Positions 34,143 to 47,200 of a DNA stretch of 64,000 nt are shown here, in pieces. The notes under the pieces were generated by a model, which saw nothing but the letters and a program-made list of their open reading frames with translations, searched no databases and was not told the origin of the DNA. Source of the stretch: Tiliqua scincoides (Eukaryota; Chordata; Lepidosauria; Squamata; Scincidae); assembly GCF_035046505.1 (NCBI RefSeq), contig NC_089823.1, forward strand, positions 5,537,267 to 5,601,266, given 5' to 3'. Positions within the stretch are counted from its first letter, which is position 1. Every line of letters starts with the position of its first letter. The position numbers and the translations under genes are program-made.

Positions 34143-37100
34143 AGGTATTTCTATACCGCCTTTCTTGGTCCTCAGACTTTATTCAAGGCGGTTTACATAG
34201 GCAGGCAATTTTTAAATCCCCGTAGGGATTTTTACAATTTGAAAGAAGGTTTCTATCTTTCAAGAAACCACAACATTCAGATGTTTCTTTCTTGATCTGG
34301 TTTCACATTCTGGCCTCCATCCTCCCCCGCTCAGAGCAGATGGAATAGCTCGGCTCAGCTTGTCAGCTGCTTCAAGGTCGCACGGTGCCGGTGGCCTCGA
34401 ACTGGCGACCTTCGGATGTTATCTTCAGGCAAATGGAGGCTCAACCCTCTAGATCAGACCTCCTGCCCAGGCAGTCGTGTCATCTGCCTGGTGTCTGGCA
34501 AGACAGAACATCTGGGCAGAAGCAACTGCCCAGAGTATGCCTATCCTCTGAAAGAGGAGAATGTCACGCAAAGCCCAAGCGGAACCAGAAGGTCTGCTCA
34601 CCAGGCAGACGGATCCGTGTGAACGCTAGATCTGGCCCCAAGGCCTGGGTTCTCAAGGCCCTGGTATAATCCTATGTATGTTCACTCACAAGTGTATTCA
34701 ACCAATTTCAGTGGGACTTCCTCCCAGGTAAATGTGGAAAGGATGGCAGCCCTTGTGTGCACGCCTGCGCTCCTTGGAAGGTGTCTGAGATCACACATGG
34801 GATAAAGCCTCTGTGGCGAAAAAGGGAACTCACCCATGATGAGGAAGGAAATGATCCATTGCAACACGGAGATGACCTGTAGTTGTTTCTCAACTTTGGA
34901 CTTTGACAGCCAGGACAGGTCCTGAAGAGCAGAGAGGATGCTGGACCCAGTACCTGAAAGCACAAGAAGATGGTCTGAGCACCCAGTTCCTTTACACAAC
35001 TTCCCATGAAAGCAGAAAGAGACAGCACATATTGGGACAACCAGCTCAACAGGCTGCTTTCTAACAGCACAAGTTGAGGTGTGTCTACTCAAGAAAGCCC
35101 CAGGAAATTGCGTTCAGTGGGGCCTACTCCCAGGAAAGTGTGCATAAAATTGCAGCCCAAGTATAGGAGTTAACATGGAAACAGGTTTAATCAGTCTTGC
35201 AGGAATCCCACACACAGACTTCCACTGTGTGCCTGAGATACACCAGCACCTCGGTCCATGCACATTCAGAGATAAGCATGGCAGGCTTCATGTGCCCCTG
35301 AACATCATTCCTACACTTCCAGTGCTGAAACACTATAGTTCAGCAGCCCTGGCCGCATCAGGCCTCAGTCAGCCTCTTCCTTCTCAGAGCAGCCAATGAG
35401 ATGCCGCTGGGAAGTCAACAAGGCAGACAAAACAGCCTTCTCTAAGGGCTGTTCACATGTTAAGTGCTCTGGGGGAGCAGCTGTGTTTCTGCAGAGTGTC
35501 TGTAGCTGGGCACAGTTATTTATGGGTACAGACAATCTGTCCCTGTGGTACAGCCCTCCACTACTACGTGCCCCCTCCCGCCCAGCAACTAGAATGAAGT
35601 CATATGGAGGACATATGGAGGACTAGAATGCAGTCATATGCAGTCAAATTATGCAGGGGATGGACAGAGTGGATAAAGAGATGCTCTTTACACTCTCACA
35701 TAACACCAGAACCAGGGGACATCCACTAGAATTGAGTGTTGGGAGAGTTAGAACAGACAAAAGAAAATATTTCTTTAGCGTGTGGTTGGTCTGTGGTGAT
35801 GGCATCTGGCCTGGACGCCTTTAAAAGGGGATTGGACAAGTTTCTGGAGGAAAAATCCATTACGGTTACAAGCCATGATGTGTATGTGCAACCTCCTGAT
35901 TTTAGAAATGGGCTATGTCAGAATGCCAGATGCAAGGGAGGGCACCAGGATGAGGTCTCTTGTTATCTGGTGTGCTCCCTGGGGCATTTAGTGGGCCGCT
36001 GTGAGATACAGGAGGCTGGACTGGATGGGCCTATGGCCTGATCCAGTGGGGCTGTTCTTACGTTCATATGATACCTCTTATTCTGCGAAGTTCCATATAG
36101 TCATCAAGGCCAAATGACAGACATAAACCTTTCTTCTCCCTCCATGAATGTGTTTAATCCCATTGTGAAGCAATCCCCGGCATCCTAACAGACAACTCAG
36201 TTTTGCACACTTTCTGGAAGAGTCAGTGTTTCATCTAAAGAGCTCTATGATTCTAATCAGGAAGCGACAATAGATGCCAGTTCAAGAAACCATCAAAGCC
36301 TGTCACGTCCCTGCTTCAACATTTCCAACTTTCCACATTTAACATCATTCCTGTTTTTGCTTTACAACTGGAAGAATTTCAATCTAGTCTCTCTTCTCCA
36401 CATCAGCCATAACAGGGACGTGTGGTGGGTGGGGAGGCAGGTGAGCCAGAGCCTCCCTACCAGAGTCCTTCAAAAGCACTCCTGCCATGTGAGGTGTGCA
36501 AGGTCTGCACATGGGTTGCAAGACCTCACATAGCAGCAGTACTTTTCAAAGGACTCCGGTGGAGAGCCTCTGCCTCACCTGCCTCCCCACCACCTGCATC
36601 CCCACCACGGTGCACCATAACAGGTTAACGTTACCAACATTCTAGACTACTTACTTGTAGCCAAAATAGATTAAAAAACAAAAATACTCCATGGCCCATG
36701 CCCAACCATGAACCCTCTTCTTGTGCCCCTTTTCAAGAACACTGAGTTCAACCTTACCCCAACTCTGTGAGGTCATGGCTGAGAACATCTTGCCAGCACC
36801 TCACAAACCAGAGAGCTCCACAGCAGAGCAAGGATTCCAGTGTGGATCACGGACACCCAGTGGCTCCAGCACCACCCAAGGCATGAGAATGTGGAGACAT
36901 GTGAGCCATCCTTGTGTCTGCCGCACATGGCCCTATGTGACAAAGTAAACAGCAGGGTCTTGTCCAAGCCAGCAAAGGATGCTGCACAGAGTTTTCTGCA
37001 AATTAATGATTTGCAAGTGACCAGAGGGCAGTGGCTATCTGTCCCTGGAATTCCTTGTCCATGTGGACAGGGAATGTCAGTCCAGGGTAAAGCCAAGTCA

Positions 37101-38160
37101 ACAAGCCTTGGAAACACCCACAACAGACTCCAGCCGCAGAAGCACAAACCGAATAAAAAGACTGATTTGCAGGAGCCCTGCCAAGTCCACTTTCATCTTC
37201 TTGCATTAAGGCAACTCACGGCCATTGGCCAGCAAATGGACTCTGAGTAGGGAGGGTTTGGCAAACAGGCTCCTTGTTTACAAGGAGTTTTAGCCTCTGT
37301 AAGCAGATGGAGGGAAAGTTACACATTGATGGATCCTAAAGACACAGGAAAGTCTAAGTGCCTCTGTGAACCATTCAGCCTTGGCTAAAGCATCTGCAAA
37401 TCATAAGAAGATACCTGCTGGATCAGGCCAAAGGCCCACCTAGTCCAGTTTCCTGTAATCTCACAGTGGCCCACCAATGCCCCAGGGAGCACACAAGACA
37501 ACAGACAGAACCTGAGTCAACCCACCATCCTGAGGTCTGTTTTGGAAGGAGCCACTGAGCTGGTGCCATTCAAGTGCTGACTCAGACAGCTGACTCAACA
37601 CAGGGCTGTTGTGTTGATAACTGGAGCAGGAGAAGAGCCACATATGCTGCCCAGAAGGGGGAGTGTGAGATAAATGTAAAGGTTGATTGGAGGTTGGCAT
37701 GTGGCTTCTGGCCAGGTCAGGTCTGTGCCCAGTTGCCATAAAATCACCACTATCGGCTATCTGAGGGCCTGGCAGGTGAAAGACCTCAGTGTGCAGAAAG
37801 ATTTCTCCCCTCCTCTAACCTGCCCATGGGACTGTACGTGAAACATGATGTTTTGCTGCTCCGTTTTCCCCAAAGAGAAACTATTGTGCAGTTTGTCTGC
37901 AGTGGTTGTAGAAAAACAGTCTGATGTTCCATCTTCACAGATATGTGGAGTCAGCCTGCTAGGTGGACTGGGAGGAGCTGTGAGTTGGAACGTTCTGTGC
38001 ATGTACTAGGGCTCTATGGACGCTATGGCTCTATGTACTAAAGCGATTCTTTTCGAAAGCCACCAGAATGGGTTGCAAGCCAGAGCCCAGAGGGCCTTGA
38101 CAAGCTCTTTGCTGTACCTCCTATTTGACAAATTGCTCCTTCTGCTCACTTGCCATTCAC

Positions 38161-38207
<47 letters not shown>

Positions 38208-41200
38208 AGGTATTTCTATACCGCCTTTCTAGGTCCTCAGATTTCTCCTCAGACTTTATTCAAGGCGGTATACATAGGCAGGCTATTTAAATCCCTGTAG
38301 GGATTGAAAGAAGGTTCTATCTTTCAAGAACCACAACAGTCCAGATGTTTCTTTCTGATCTGGCTTCACATTCTGGCCTCCATCCTCCCACGCTCAGAGC
38401 AGATGGAATAACTCGGCTCAGCTTGTCAGCTGCTTCAAGGTCGCACGGTGCCGGTGGCCTCGAACTGGCGACCTGCGGGTGTTATCCTCAGGCAAATGGA
38501 GGCTCTACCCTCTAGACCAGACCTCCTGCCATTCCCACAATGGTTGGGAACTTCTAATCTGGGAACCGGCTCTCTCCAGCACCTACTCACGCTCAAGAGG
38601 GAAAATGTTACTTCCGTTCATGAGCTCCAACCACAAGCTCCTCGAAGCCTGACCTTTTGGGTTCGGGCTGGCTCCACTGCCAAACAATCGTGGCACATGA
38701 TGACCCCAATTTCAAGGACGAGAAAAGCGAAAAATTCTACCCACATTCTTCACGCTATAAGATTAGTAAATTTTAATGAAATCTCCACTCAGCAGTGGCA
38801 AAAAAGGCAATGTTCATGTTAGGGTTGATTTGGAAAAGGGCTGAAAAGAAGGCATCCAGATTTTGCACCCCCTCTAAGCTATGCCACTGCCCTGGAGCAG
38901 TCACTGCTGTGTATAGTTCTGGTTACCTGATCTCCAAAAGGACATTGTAGAACTGGCATACAAATGAGGGCAACTAAAGTGATCAGCTTGGAATACCTGC
39001 CATTGGAGGAAAAGATGAGCTTTCTTTCTAAAGCCAGAAAGCCCCAACTAGGTGGAGGGCATGAGGGAGATTTATAAAATCGTCCATGGTGGAGAAGGAC
39101 AGCACAGAGGAACGTTTCTCCATTTCTCCTAATGTTAGAACTCAGAGTGTGGAACTGACAGACTGCAGATTCAGGGCAGGATGAAGACATTTCATTTAGC
39201 AGCCCAGCAGTTACTGGTTTTAAGCTTCTGAACCACTGGGCTAATCTCACTTTGTTTATGAAATTCTTGTCTCAATAAAAATTGTGTGTGCATTTCAAAA
39301 GTTTACTTTTTCACACAATGCCCAGCGTTAAATTCATCGTCATAAGAGGTGGTGATGCCACTTGCCAGAATAGCTTTAGGAGGGGGTCAGACAAGAGCAC
39401 GGGCAGAGGGATCCAATCCCCAACATCTTGGAAATGATCCCAAGGTGAATCTCTACCTTCAGGGGAGCTTCAGGCTTTGTTTAAGGTGTTCCTATACCTA
39501 GGAAGTACACAGGTCTTCTGATACTCACTCAGCACAGCAAAGAAACTGTACTCTTCCTCCCCTCCCCAGTCACCTTCAAAGTGAGAATGGTGAAGCCTTC
39601 TTCACTGCAGATATAGGGGCTGGGAGAGCTGTGTATCATCCACACTTAGATTGCTCCTGCAATTGACTCAGCTGACAATAGCCTGCAAAAGCAATTTGCA
39701 GGTTTTCCAGGTCACTCACCATTCTATTTTTTAATCAAGGGCATGGTGTGTGTCATTTAGGATAACCTGATGCAAAGGATACAGCATGGGCAGCCCATCT
39801 ATTAGGCAAAATGATGAGGGTTGCAGCAGTGGCAGATTGCGGGGGGCAGGAGGTGGATTTAGGGTGTCCTTAACCCCAAACCATCAGCATTGCCATCTCC
39901 CTCCAGCCTGCTGCAGATGCAATCTGTGCTGATTCGCTTTCTGCCTGCAAGAAGTGAGCAGAGAGTGGATCAACTGCCTCCTTACCTTGCTCCTGGCAGG
40001 TGTCTTCAAGCAGAAAGAAGGGGCTCCTGTGTTCATTTGCACCATCCCTTCAAACCAGAACTCCTGCACTTCTGCAGTTGAAGAAAATGCACTAGGAGCA
40101 AGGTCAGCTGGTTTTTTTAAAAAAAAAAACAACAAATTGTGCAGTTGTGGCAAAACAGATCTCTGACACTCTTTCTCTCAATACCGAGCTAAACAAGCGC
40201 ATCGGTAAAGCAGCTACCACGTTTTCCAGACTCACAAAGAGAGTCTGGTCCAACAAGAAGCTGACGGAACATACCAAGATCCAGGTCTACAGAGCTTGCG
40301 TCCTGAGTACACTTCTGTACTGCAGCGAGTCATGGACTCTTCGCTCACAACAGGAGAGGAAACTGAACGCATTCCACATGCGCTGCCTCCGACGCATTCT
40401 CGGCATCACCTGGCAGGACAAAGTTCCAAACAACACAGTCCTGGAACAAGCTGGAATCCCTAGCATGTATGCACTGCTGAAACAGAGACGCCTGCGTTGG
40501 CTCGGTCATGTCGTGAGAATGGATGATGGCCGGATCCCAAAGGATCTCCTCCATGGAGAACTCATGCAAGGAAAGCGCCCTACAGGTAGACCACAGCTGC
40601 GATACAAGGACATCTGCAAGAGGGATCTGAAGGCCTTAGGGATGGACCTCAACAAGTGGGAAACCCTGGCCTCTGAGCGGCCCGCTTGGAGGCAGGCTGT
40701 GCAGCATGGCCTTTCCCAGTTTGAAGAGACACTTGGCCAACAGTCTGAGGCTAAGAGGCAAAGAAGGATGGCCCATAGCCAGGGAGACAGACCAGGGCAA
40801 AACAGACCCAAGGCAACACCAGATGGTGTTCTGAACACACAGCTGCTGGGATGCAGTAGGACAGGGGTCTGGTAAAGGTTAATTGTTGAATAGGAGAGGA
40901 TATTTTAGCAGGTGCAGCTTCTCACCCCTGCCAAAAGTCTCTTTGCCGAACAACTTTTTTTTTTTTAAATGAACCAACAACCTCTCCTCTGTTGTACATG
41001 TTGAATTACTGACGGTTCTATAGACCCCTCTGCCTGGCGTGCCATTCTTCATCCCGTGGAGCTCTGCAGCCTTCTCCTTGAAAAGACGGCACATGGGCAT
41101 TTGAGGTGGCAGCTCATGGAGTGGCAGGTGGGTGGGGAGGAGTTATTCGAGCAGAGGACAGAAACAGCTCCCAGACCAACCTACCCATTCTCCAAGATCA

Positions 41201-44200
41201 CCTGGGGAGAGCCTTCCCCGGATGCCATTGCCCGGTGAGGTCAGGCAACGGTAAGGGACAATTGGGCCTCATCCACCCTGATTATAGAATGCCCTCCTCA
41301 GGACCATGTGCCTGGCACCTACTCTGACACTGTAGCAACTGTCATTCAGGTCTTTCAACCACAGCGCGTTTTCCACATTTACTGTAGTGTTTCATGTTAT
41401 ATGCAATGTGCATATAGCAATGTGCATTGCTATTGCAATGTGCAGTGGACATTGGTAGAGGGGGTGCAAAGCACTAAGTTTTGCAGGGAGCCTCACCACA
41501 GCATGCAAGCACCCTTGCCCCTCCTCCTCCCCTTCAGAGCCATTCCAGAGGTGGGAGAGTAAACTGGAGGCAAATGCTGCCTGGAATGGCTCCAAAGGGG
41601 AGGGGCCACCTGCACGCTGCAGTGAGGCGCCCTGCTAAACTCAGTGCTTTGCACCCCCTCTAGCTACACCACTGGTAATGTGGTCTTAATTCATTGATCT
41701 TAATTCATTATGTTTTGTCCTTATGCTGTGGTTTCATACCAGTATGTTTTATTACATTGGCCACCTTGAAGCTACAGGCTGGTTCAGACACAGCAGAAAA
41801 CCCCAAATTCTCAACACAAGCAACCCTTGGGGAGCTGTAGGCTCATGTGTGTCCCCTGCCTCCTCCCGCTCCACCACTACCACACGCAATATAAGAACAC
41901 ACACGCGCGCATGCTTTCACTTTAAGAACAAGCTGCAGTTCTGCATGTTGTATGAACCTGGGAGCTGTGATCCGTTCACTAAAGTTGGAACAAGTCAGGC
42001 AATCAAACCAAGAGCAAACAAAGGAGGACCAAACCATGGTCTGATATTCTGGTTTAGTCTAACTCCTAGTTAAACTAACGGCAGTTCCCCAGATGTGTAC
42101 ATAAAGCAAAGCTTCAGTTTGTTCTTATGCTGAAAGCAAAAGCGTGCTTTTTACGTCTTCTTTTACGTGAAGGAGGAGAGGGCCATGGAAGTATGTGTGA
42201 GCCCTTGGCTCTCAATGGCTCCCTCTCACAGTGGGAAATCCTGGGTTCCATTATGCCTGAAGTGGGCCTGTGTGTAGCAACTTCTATTATGCTTTCAGCA
42301 AACCACCTACACAGCAGCCCCTCTGTCAATAAGAGCATTGACATATCCAAAAGTCAAGAGGTGTCTCCACACAGGACAATGATCACATTATGTTTCAGCC
42401 ACTCCCTGCTTCCATTAAAAACTTGAACACTCTTGTCTAATGCTGGGTCCTGAATTCATACCAAGACTGGAGCCCAGAAAAGAGTGGAAAACACGTCAAA
42501 GGGAACGGCAAGCCCCTTGAAGAGCATCATGTTTCACAGCTGCAAAACCCACAGATTAACCTTTGCATGCTTTTACATTGTGCAACGCAGACCTGCAGGT
42601 CTCAGCCTCTTTCCTACATTTCAGCTGTTATTAATCCCAGTGCCAACACTTTTGGAGAGTTCTGTGGGAAAAACAAAGGCCATTTGATATGGCACGCTAG
42701 CCATAAGGAAATGGATTCCTCACTTCCCAGGATTCTCAGATATCTCGGTGGGGTCATTAAGGTAGGGCACCTGTTTGCTCTCCAGCATCTCCACACAGGA
42801 TCAGGGAAAGTCCAATGTCTGCCATGCTGAAGTGTCTGTGGGCTGGAGGTTGAGATGCCACCTTGCCTGAAGAAACTAAGCAAGATCAGCTTTGGTCTTA
42901 CTTTGGATGGGTGACTAGAAAGCTGCCGATAGAGATTCACAGAAGAGTATGGAGGAGAGGAAGAGTGTGGAGGAAGGCTACAGCTGTGCAGCCAGAATGA
43001 CAACTGAACTCTGAAAGGAAACATCTGGAGAAATGGAGGATTCTATGGGTTTCTCTTGCAGAATAACACTTGTGAAAACCTTATTTGGAAAAAAAACACA
43101 CCAGGATTTATAGTTGGTTTGTCTATGTAAACAGCCCTGAGGCTATGAGAAAAGCAGTGTATATAAATATTGTAATAAATAAATTCTAAAGAGCCTCCCC
43201 TAGTTAGAGCAGACAATACTAAGCTGCTGGTCCCACCAAAAGGCAGATCCACGTGATACTGGGAGAATGGAGAGCTTGATGGTCCAGCACATGATGAGCA
43301 CATGCGCTGCACACAGAAGATGCCAGGTTCAATTCTGGGTACTCCACTTTATTGATCAGATGAGAGAAAGAGCCCCCTCTGCCCAAGGCACTGAAGAACC
43401 ACTGCCAGTCAGGATAGACATAAGAGGCTAGGTGGACAAAAGGTATGACTCCTATGAACAGCAAACACTGAGCCAAATTCCAGGCTGTATGTACTCCAAG
43501 CAGACAAACATGGGGGAGAGGAAAGAGCTGCTAGTTTTTGCAACTCAGAAAACCTGATTCAGCAGCCTTTTGCACATGGACCCAGATTAAGCAGATGCAC
43601 CAGGAACCGCCACCCCGGAGTCAACCAATCCAGTACCTTTCTGTCCCAAGTTTCCCCCAAGCAACTAAGGGTGGCAGCGCTTCTGGGGCCAGAACATCCA
43701 CATTTGCCTCCGTTGCTCTGTCCTAAATGCTACTTTGAAGCAGTATTTAAACCATATGGTTAGGGGGAAGCTCAGATATCTTGCGGGTCCCACAAAATAA
43801 TGCAGGGCCAGGGTGGTGAGCTCTCCCTTCCCCACACACAATAGGCCGCTACTGGTAAGTGGTGCCTAACCTGGGCCTATGTGAACCTTTGATCTAATCT
43901 GGAAGGCCTCTAAACACAAATGAAGCCAAGCCATTCCAAGCCATGATTTCCTGTGTGCTTCAGGGACACACAGAGCACAAGAGTTGCGAGTGCTTGCGCG
44001 CTTTTTGAAGGACTCCGGTGGGGAGGCTCTGCCTCACCTGCCTCCCCACCCGCTGCATGTCCCTGATGTGCTTGGAAGCTCAAAGCATGGCTTGAATTGT
44101 AAACTATGGAAAGCACAAACCATGGTTTGATGTGACGTCTGAATTAAGCCCGTGTGAGAGATACACCTTAAACGTGTTCATTTTTATTTTTAGTTGGTAT

Positions 44201-47200
44201 CCAACCTTTGCCAGAACAGTCATTTGTGTGCTTTGCTGGCCTGCATATTAGCACGTTTCATTAAGCAAGCGTTTCCTCTTAAAATCTTCCATTTCCAGGC
44301 CAACACCTCCAGCCTTGCTGCATTTCAAGCTTCCTGGGGAGATCATGCATGCAGAACAAGAATACACCAATGCCGAACATCTCAAGAGCACCAGAATTGG
44401 GCCACGAAGAGGGAAAGCAGCTGTGCAATGTGGGGCATTTATAACCATGTGTCTGGTTAAGAACAGTGGGTCACAAATATTTAAAGAAAAAGAAATTTAC
44501 ATGGGATAAAAATATGGGAAAGGCCCTCCTCCTACTCACGGGAATATTTCTGGTGGGGCACAAATGCAGGCAAGCATCTGATTTAAATTCCTGCAAAGCA
44601 ATGTTTCTCAAACTGTGGGTCGTGAGCCAATTTCAGGTGAGTCCCCATTCATTTCAATGTGTATTTTATTTTTAATATATTAGACTTGATGCTACCATTG
44701 TATGCGACTGCATTTAGAGATACGTTACCCATCCATACTGTTAACAGGCTACTATGTACATGATTTTAACAATAATAGTAAATGAGATTTATTCCTGGGT
44801 AAGTATGGGTAGGATTGCAGGCTAGGATTCCTAAAAATTTCCTACTTGATTATGTCACTTCCGGCAGATCACAACAGGTTCTCATTCTAAAAAGGGGGTT
44901 CTGGTGCTAAAAGTATGAGAACCATTGCTGCAAAGAGATGATGTGTTCTCTCGCCCCCACTCTTTCAGCCAACTGGCTGGATACTAAACCATCCCCCCCC
45001 CCCATGAAGAGTAGATTCCACCCACAGTCTGCTTTGTTGAATCTCTGACCATCCCCAATAAAGAATGAGAATGGAGCAACCTCTTCCAGTAGCCTCACAG
45101 TTGTAGCATTGTAGCCAGGTGGCATATACGCACATATTTCCAAGTCTTGCGCTGTAAACTTCTTCTGGAGGTAAATATTTGCACCAATTTCAAGTGTTAT
45201 TGCTTCCCTAACTTTCCATTCTTCTTTATGGACAAGCAAGGAAGTGTCAGCAAGAGATTGCCCACAATGCCCTAGGATGGCATCGAAGCCTGATCTAGGG
45301 AACACACACACACACACTTCTGAACACTGCATCAGGCTTCATTCCCCTCTCCAAGAGGCAGCCATTTCCAACAGAAGTGTTATAGCCTAGACAGCAAGAC
45401 TTAGGCCTGGTTTAGGGGAGGCTTTAGCTTAGTGGAAGAGCACCTGTTTTGCATGCAGAAGGGGTCAGTTCCAGCCTTGGCAGCATCACCAGGCAGGCCA
45501 GTGGGAAATTCTTGCCTGAAGTCTTGGAGAGCCAGTAGCATAGCTAGAGGGGGTGCAAAGCAAAGCACAAGTTTGATAGAGCTAGAGCAAAATGGAGGCG
45601 CATACCTGGCTCCGAAGGTGAAGGAGAGGGGCCATTTGCACACCGCGATGAGGCTCCCTGCAAAACTTAGTTCTTTGCACCCCCTCTACCCACGCCACTG
45701 CCCTGGCATGACCAGAGGGGTGGGAATGATCCGTGTCTGGAGCCTTGAGAGCTGCTGCCAGTCAGTGTAGACAACACTGACTAGATGGGTCAGACTCTGT
45801 ACAAGTCAGCTTCACATGAACCTAGATTAAGCAGATGCACCAGGAACTGCCATACTAGTGATGTGGTCAGACCACGGGTGCCCAAACCCCAGCCCTGGGG
45901 CCACTTGCGGCCCTCGAGGACTCTTAATGTGGCCCTCAGGGAGCCCCCAGTCTACAATGAGCCTCTGGCCCTCTGGACACTTGCTGGAGCCCGCACTGGC
46001 CCAATGCAACTGCTCTCACCATGAGGGCGACTGTCTGACCTCTTGTGTGAGCTGTGGGATGAGGACTTCCTCCACTGCTTGCTGTTTCACGTCTGTGATG
46101 CAGTAGCAGCAGCAAAGGAAAGGCCAGCCTTGCTTTGTGCAAGGCCTTTTATAGGTCTTGCGCTATTGCAAGTCCTTCATTCATTCATATAAGTTCATCT
46201 TTAATATATTCATTTATGTAAACTTATGTAAATTTATTCAAATTTTAAATGTAAATTAATTCTTCCCCCCCCCCCCAAACGGTGTCAGAGAGATGATGTG
46301 GCCCTCCTGCCAAAAACTTTGGACACCCCCGAGTCAGACAATCTATCACTTACCTTTTTATCCCAAGCTTTCTCCAACAAACTAAGGGCAGCATACGTGG
46401 GTTTCACCCCATTCTCACCCCTCTCACCTCCACATTTTATCCACACAACAGCCCTCTGAGGTAGGCTAAGAGAAAGCAACAGGCCCAAGGTTGCCCAGCG
46501 AGCTTTGCTGCTGAACAGGGATTTGAACTCAGGTTTCACTAGCCCTGCCCTGACCTTCTAACAACTATATCCCACTGGCCCTCTAGCAACTATATCCTAA
46601 TTGTGGATATCCCTTGCCTAGGCAGCCAGAAAGCTATAGAGCTTGTGTTTCAGCAGCTACCTGTTCAAGGTTCCTCAGAAAACTTTGGTCCCATGTACTT
46701 ACACAAACATTACAACAGGTACAAAGATCACAGAGCCAGTTTCCTATCAGTGCAACTTATCAGTGCAAACGGGGCAAGAGAGTGACCGAGAAGGTTCAGT
46801 CTTGACATGCCAAAGTAACCTGCCTTTCCTTACTGATGTTGCTCTGCAAAGCCGTCTGGACTTCATAGCAAAGTCTTGCTGGTCTCCAGTTATGCCAACA
46901 CTCAACCAACTTTGTTTGTGACTCACTAGGGAGAAACAGCTCAATGCCTCTGGCATGCATTCGAGAACCAGACCAGCAGGGCCTCATTTGTGCCCTTAAC
47001 TTCTGTTTAACAAGGCCAGGGCTTAACCGTGGGACATAAACATCAGGACCAGAGCCTGCAATTGCAGAATAGCCCTTGCACAGCAGGGAGAAGGGTCCAG
47101 AAGAAGGCTTTAACCCCCAGTTGTTAGACAGAGCAATGTTGGGGAACAGTTCCCTGTCCATATCTCCCCAAGTGCACTCAGAGGACATTCCTTGGTCACC

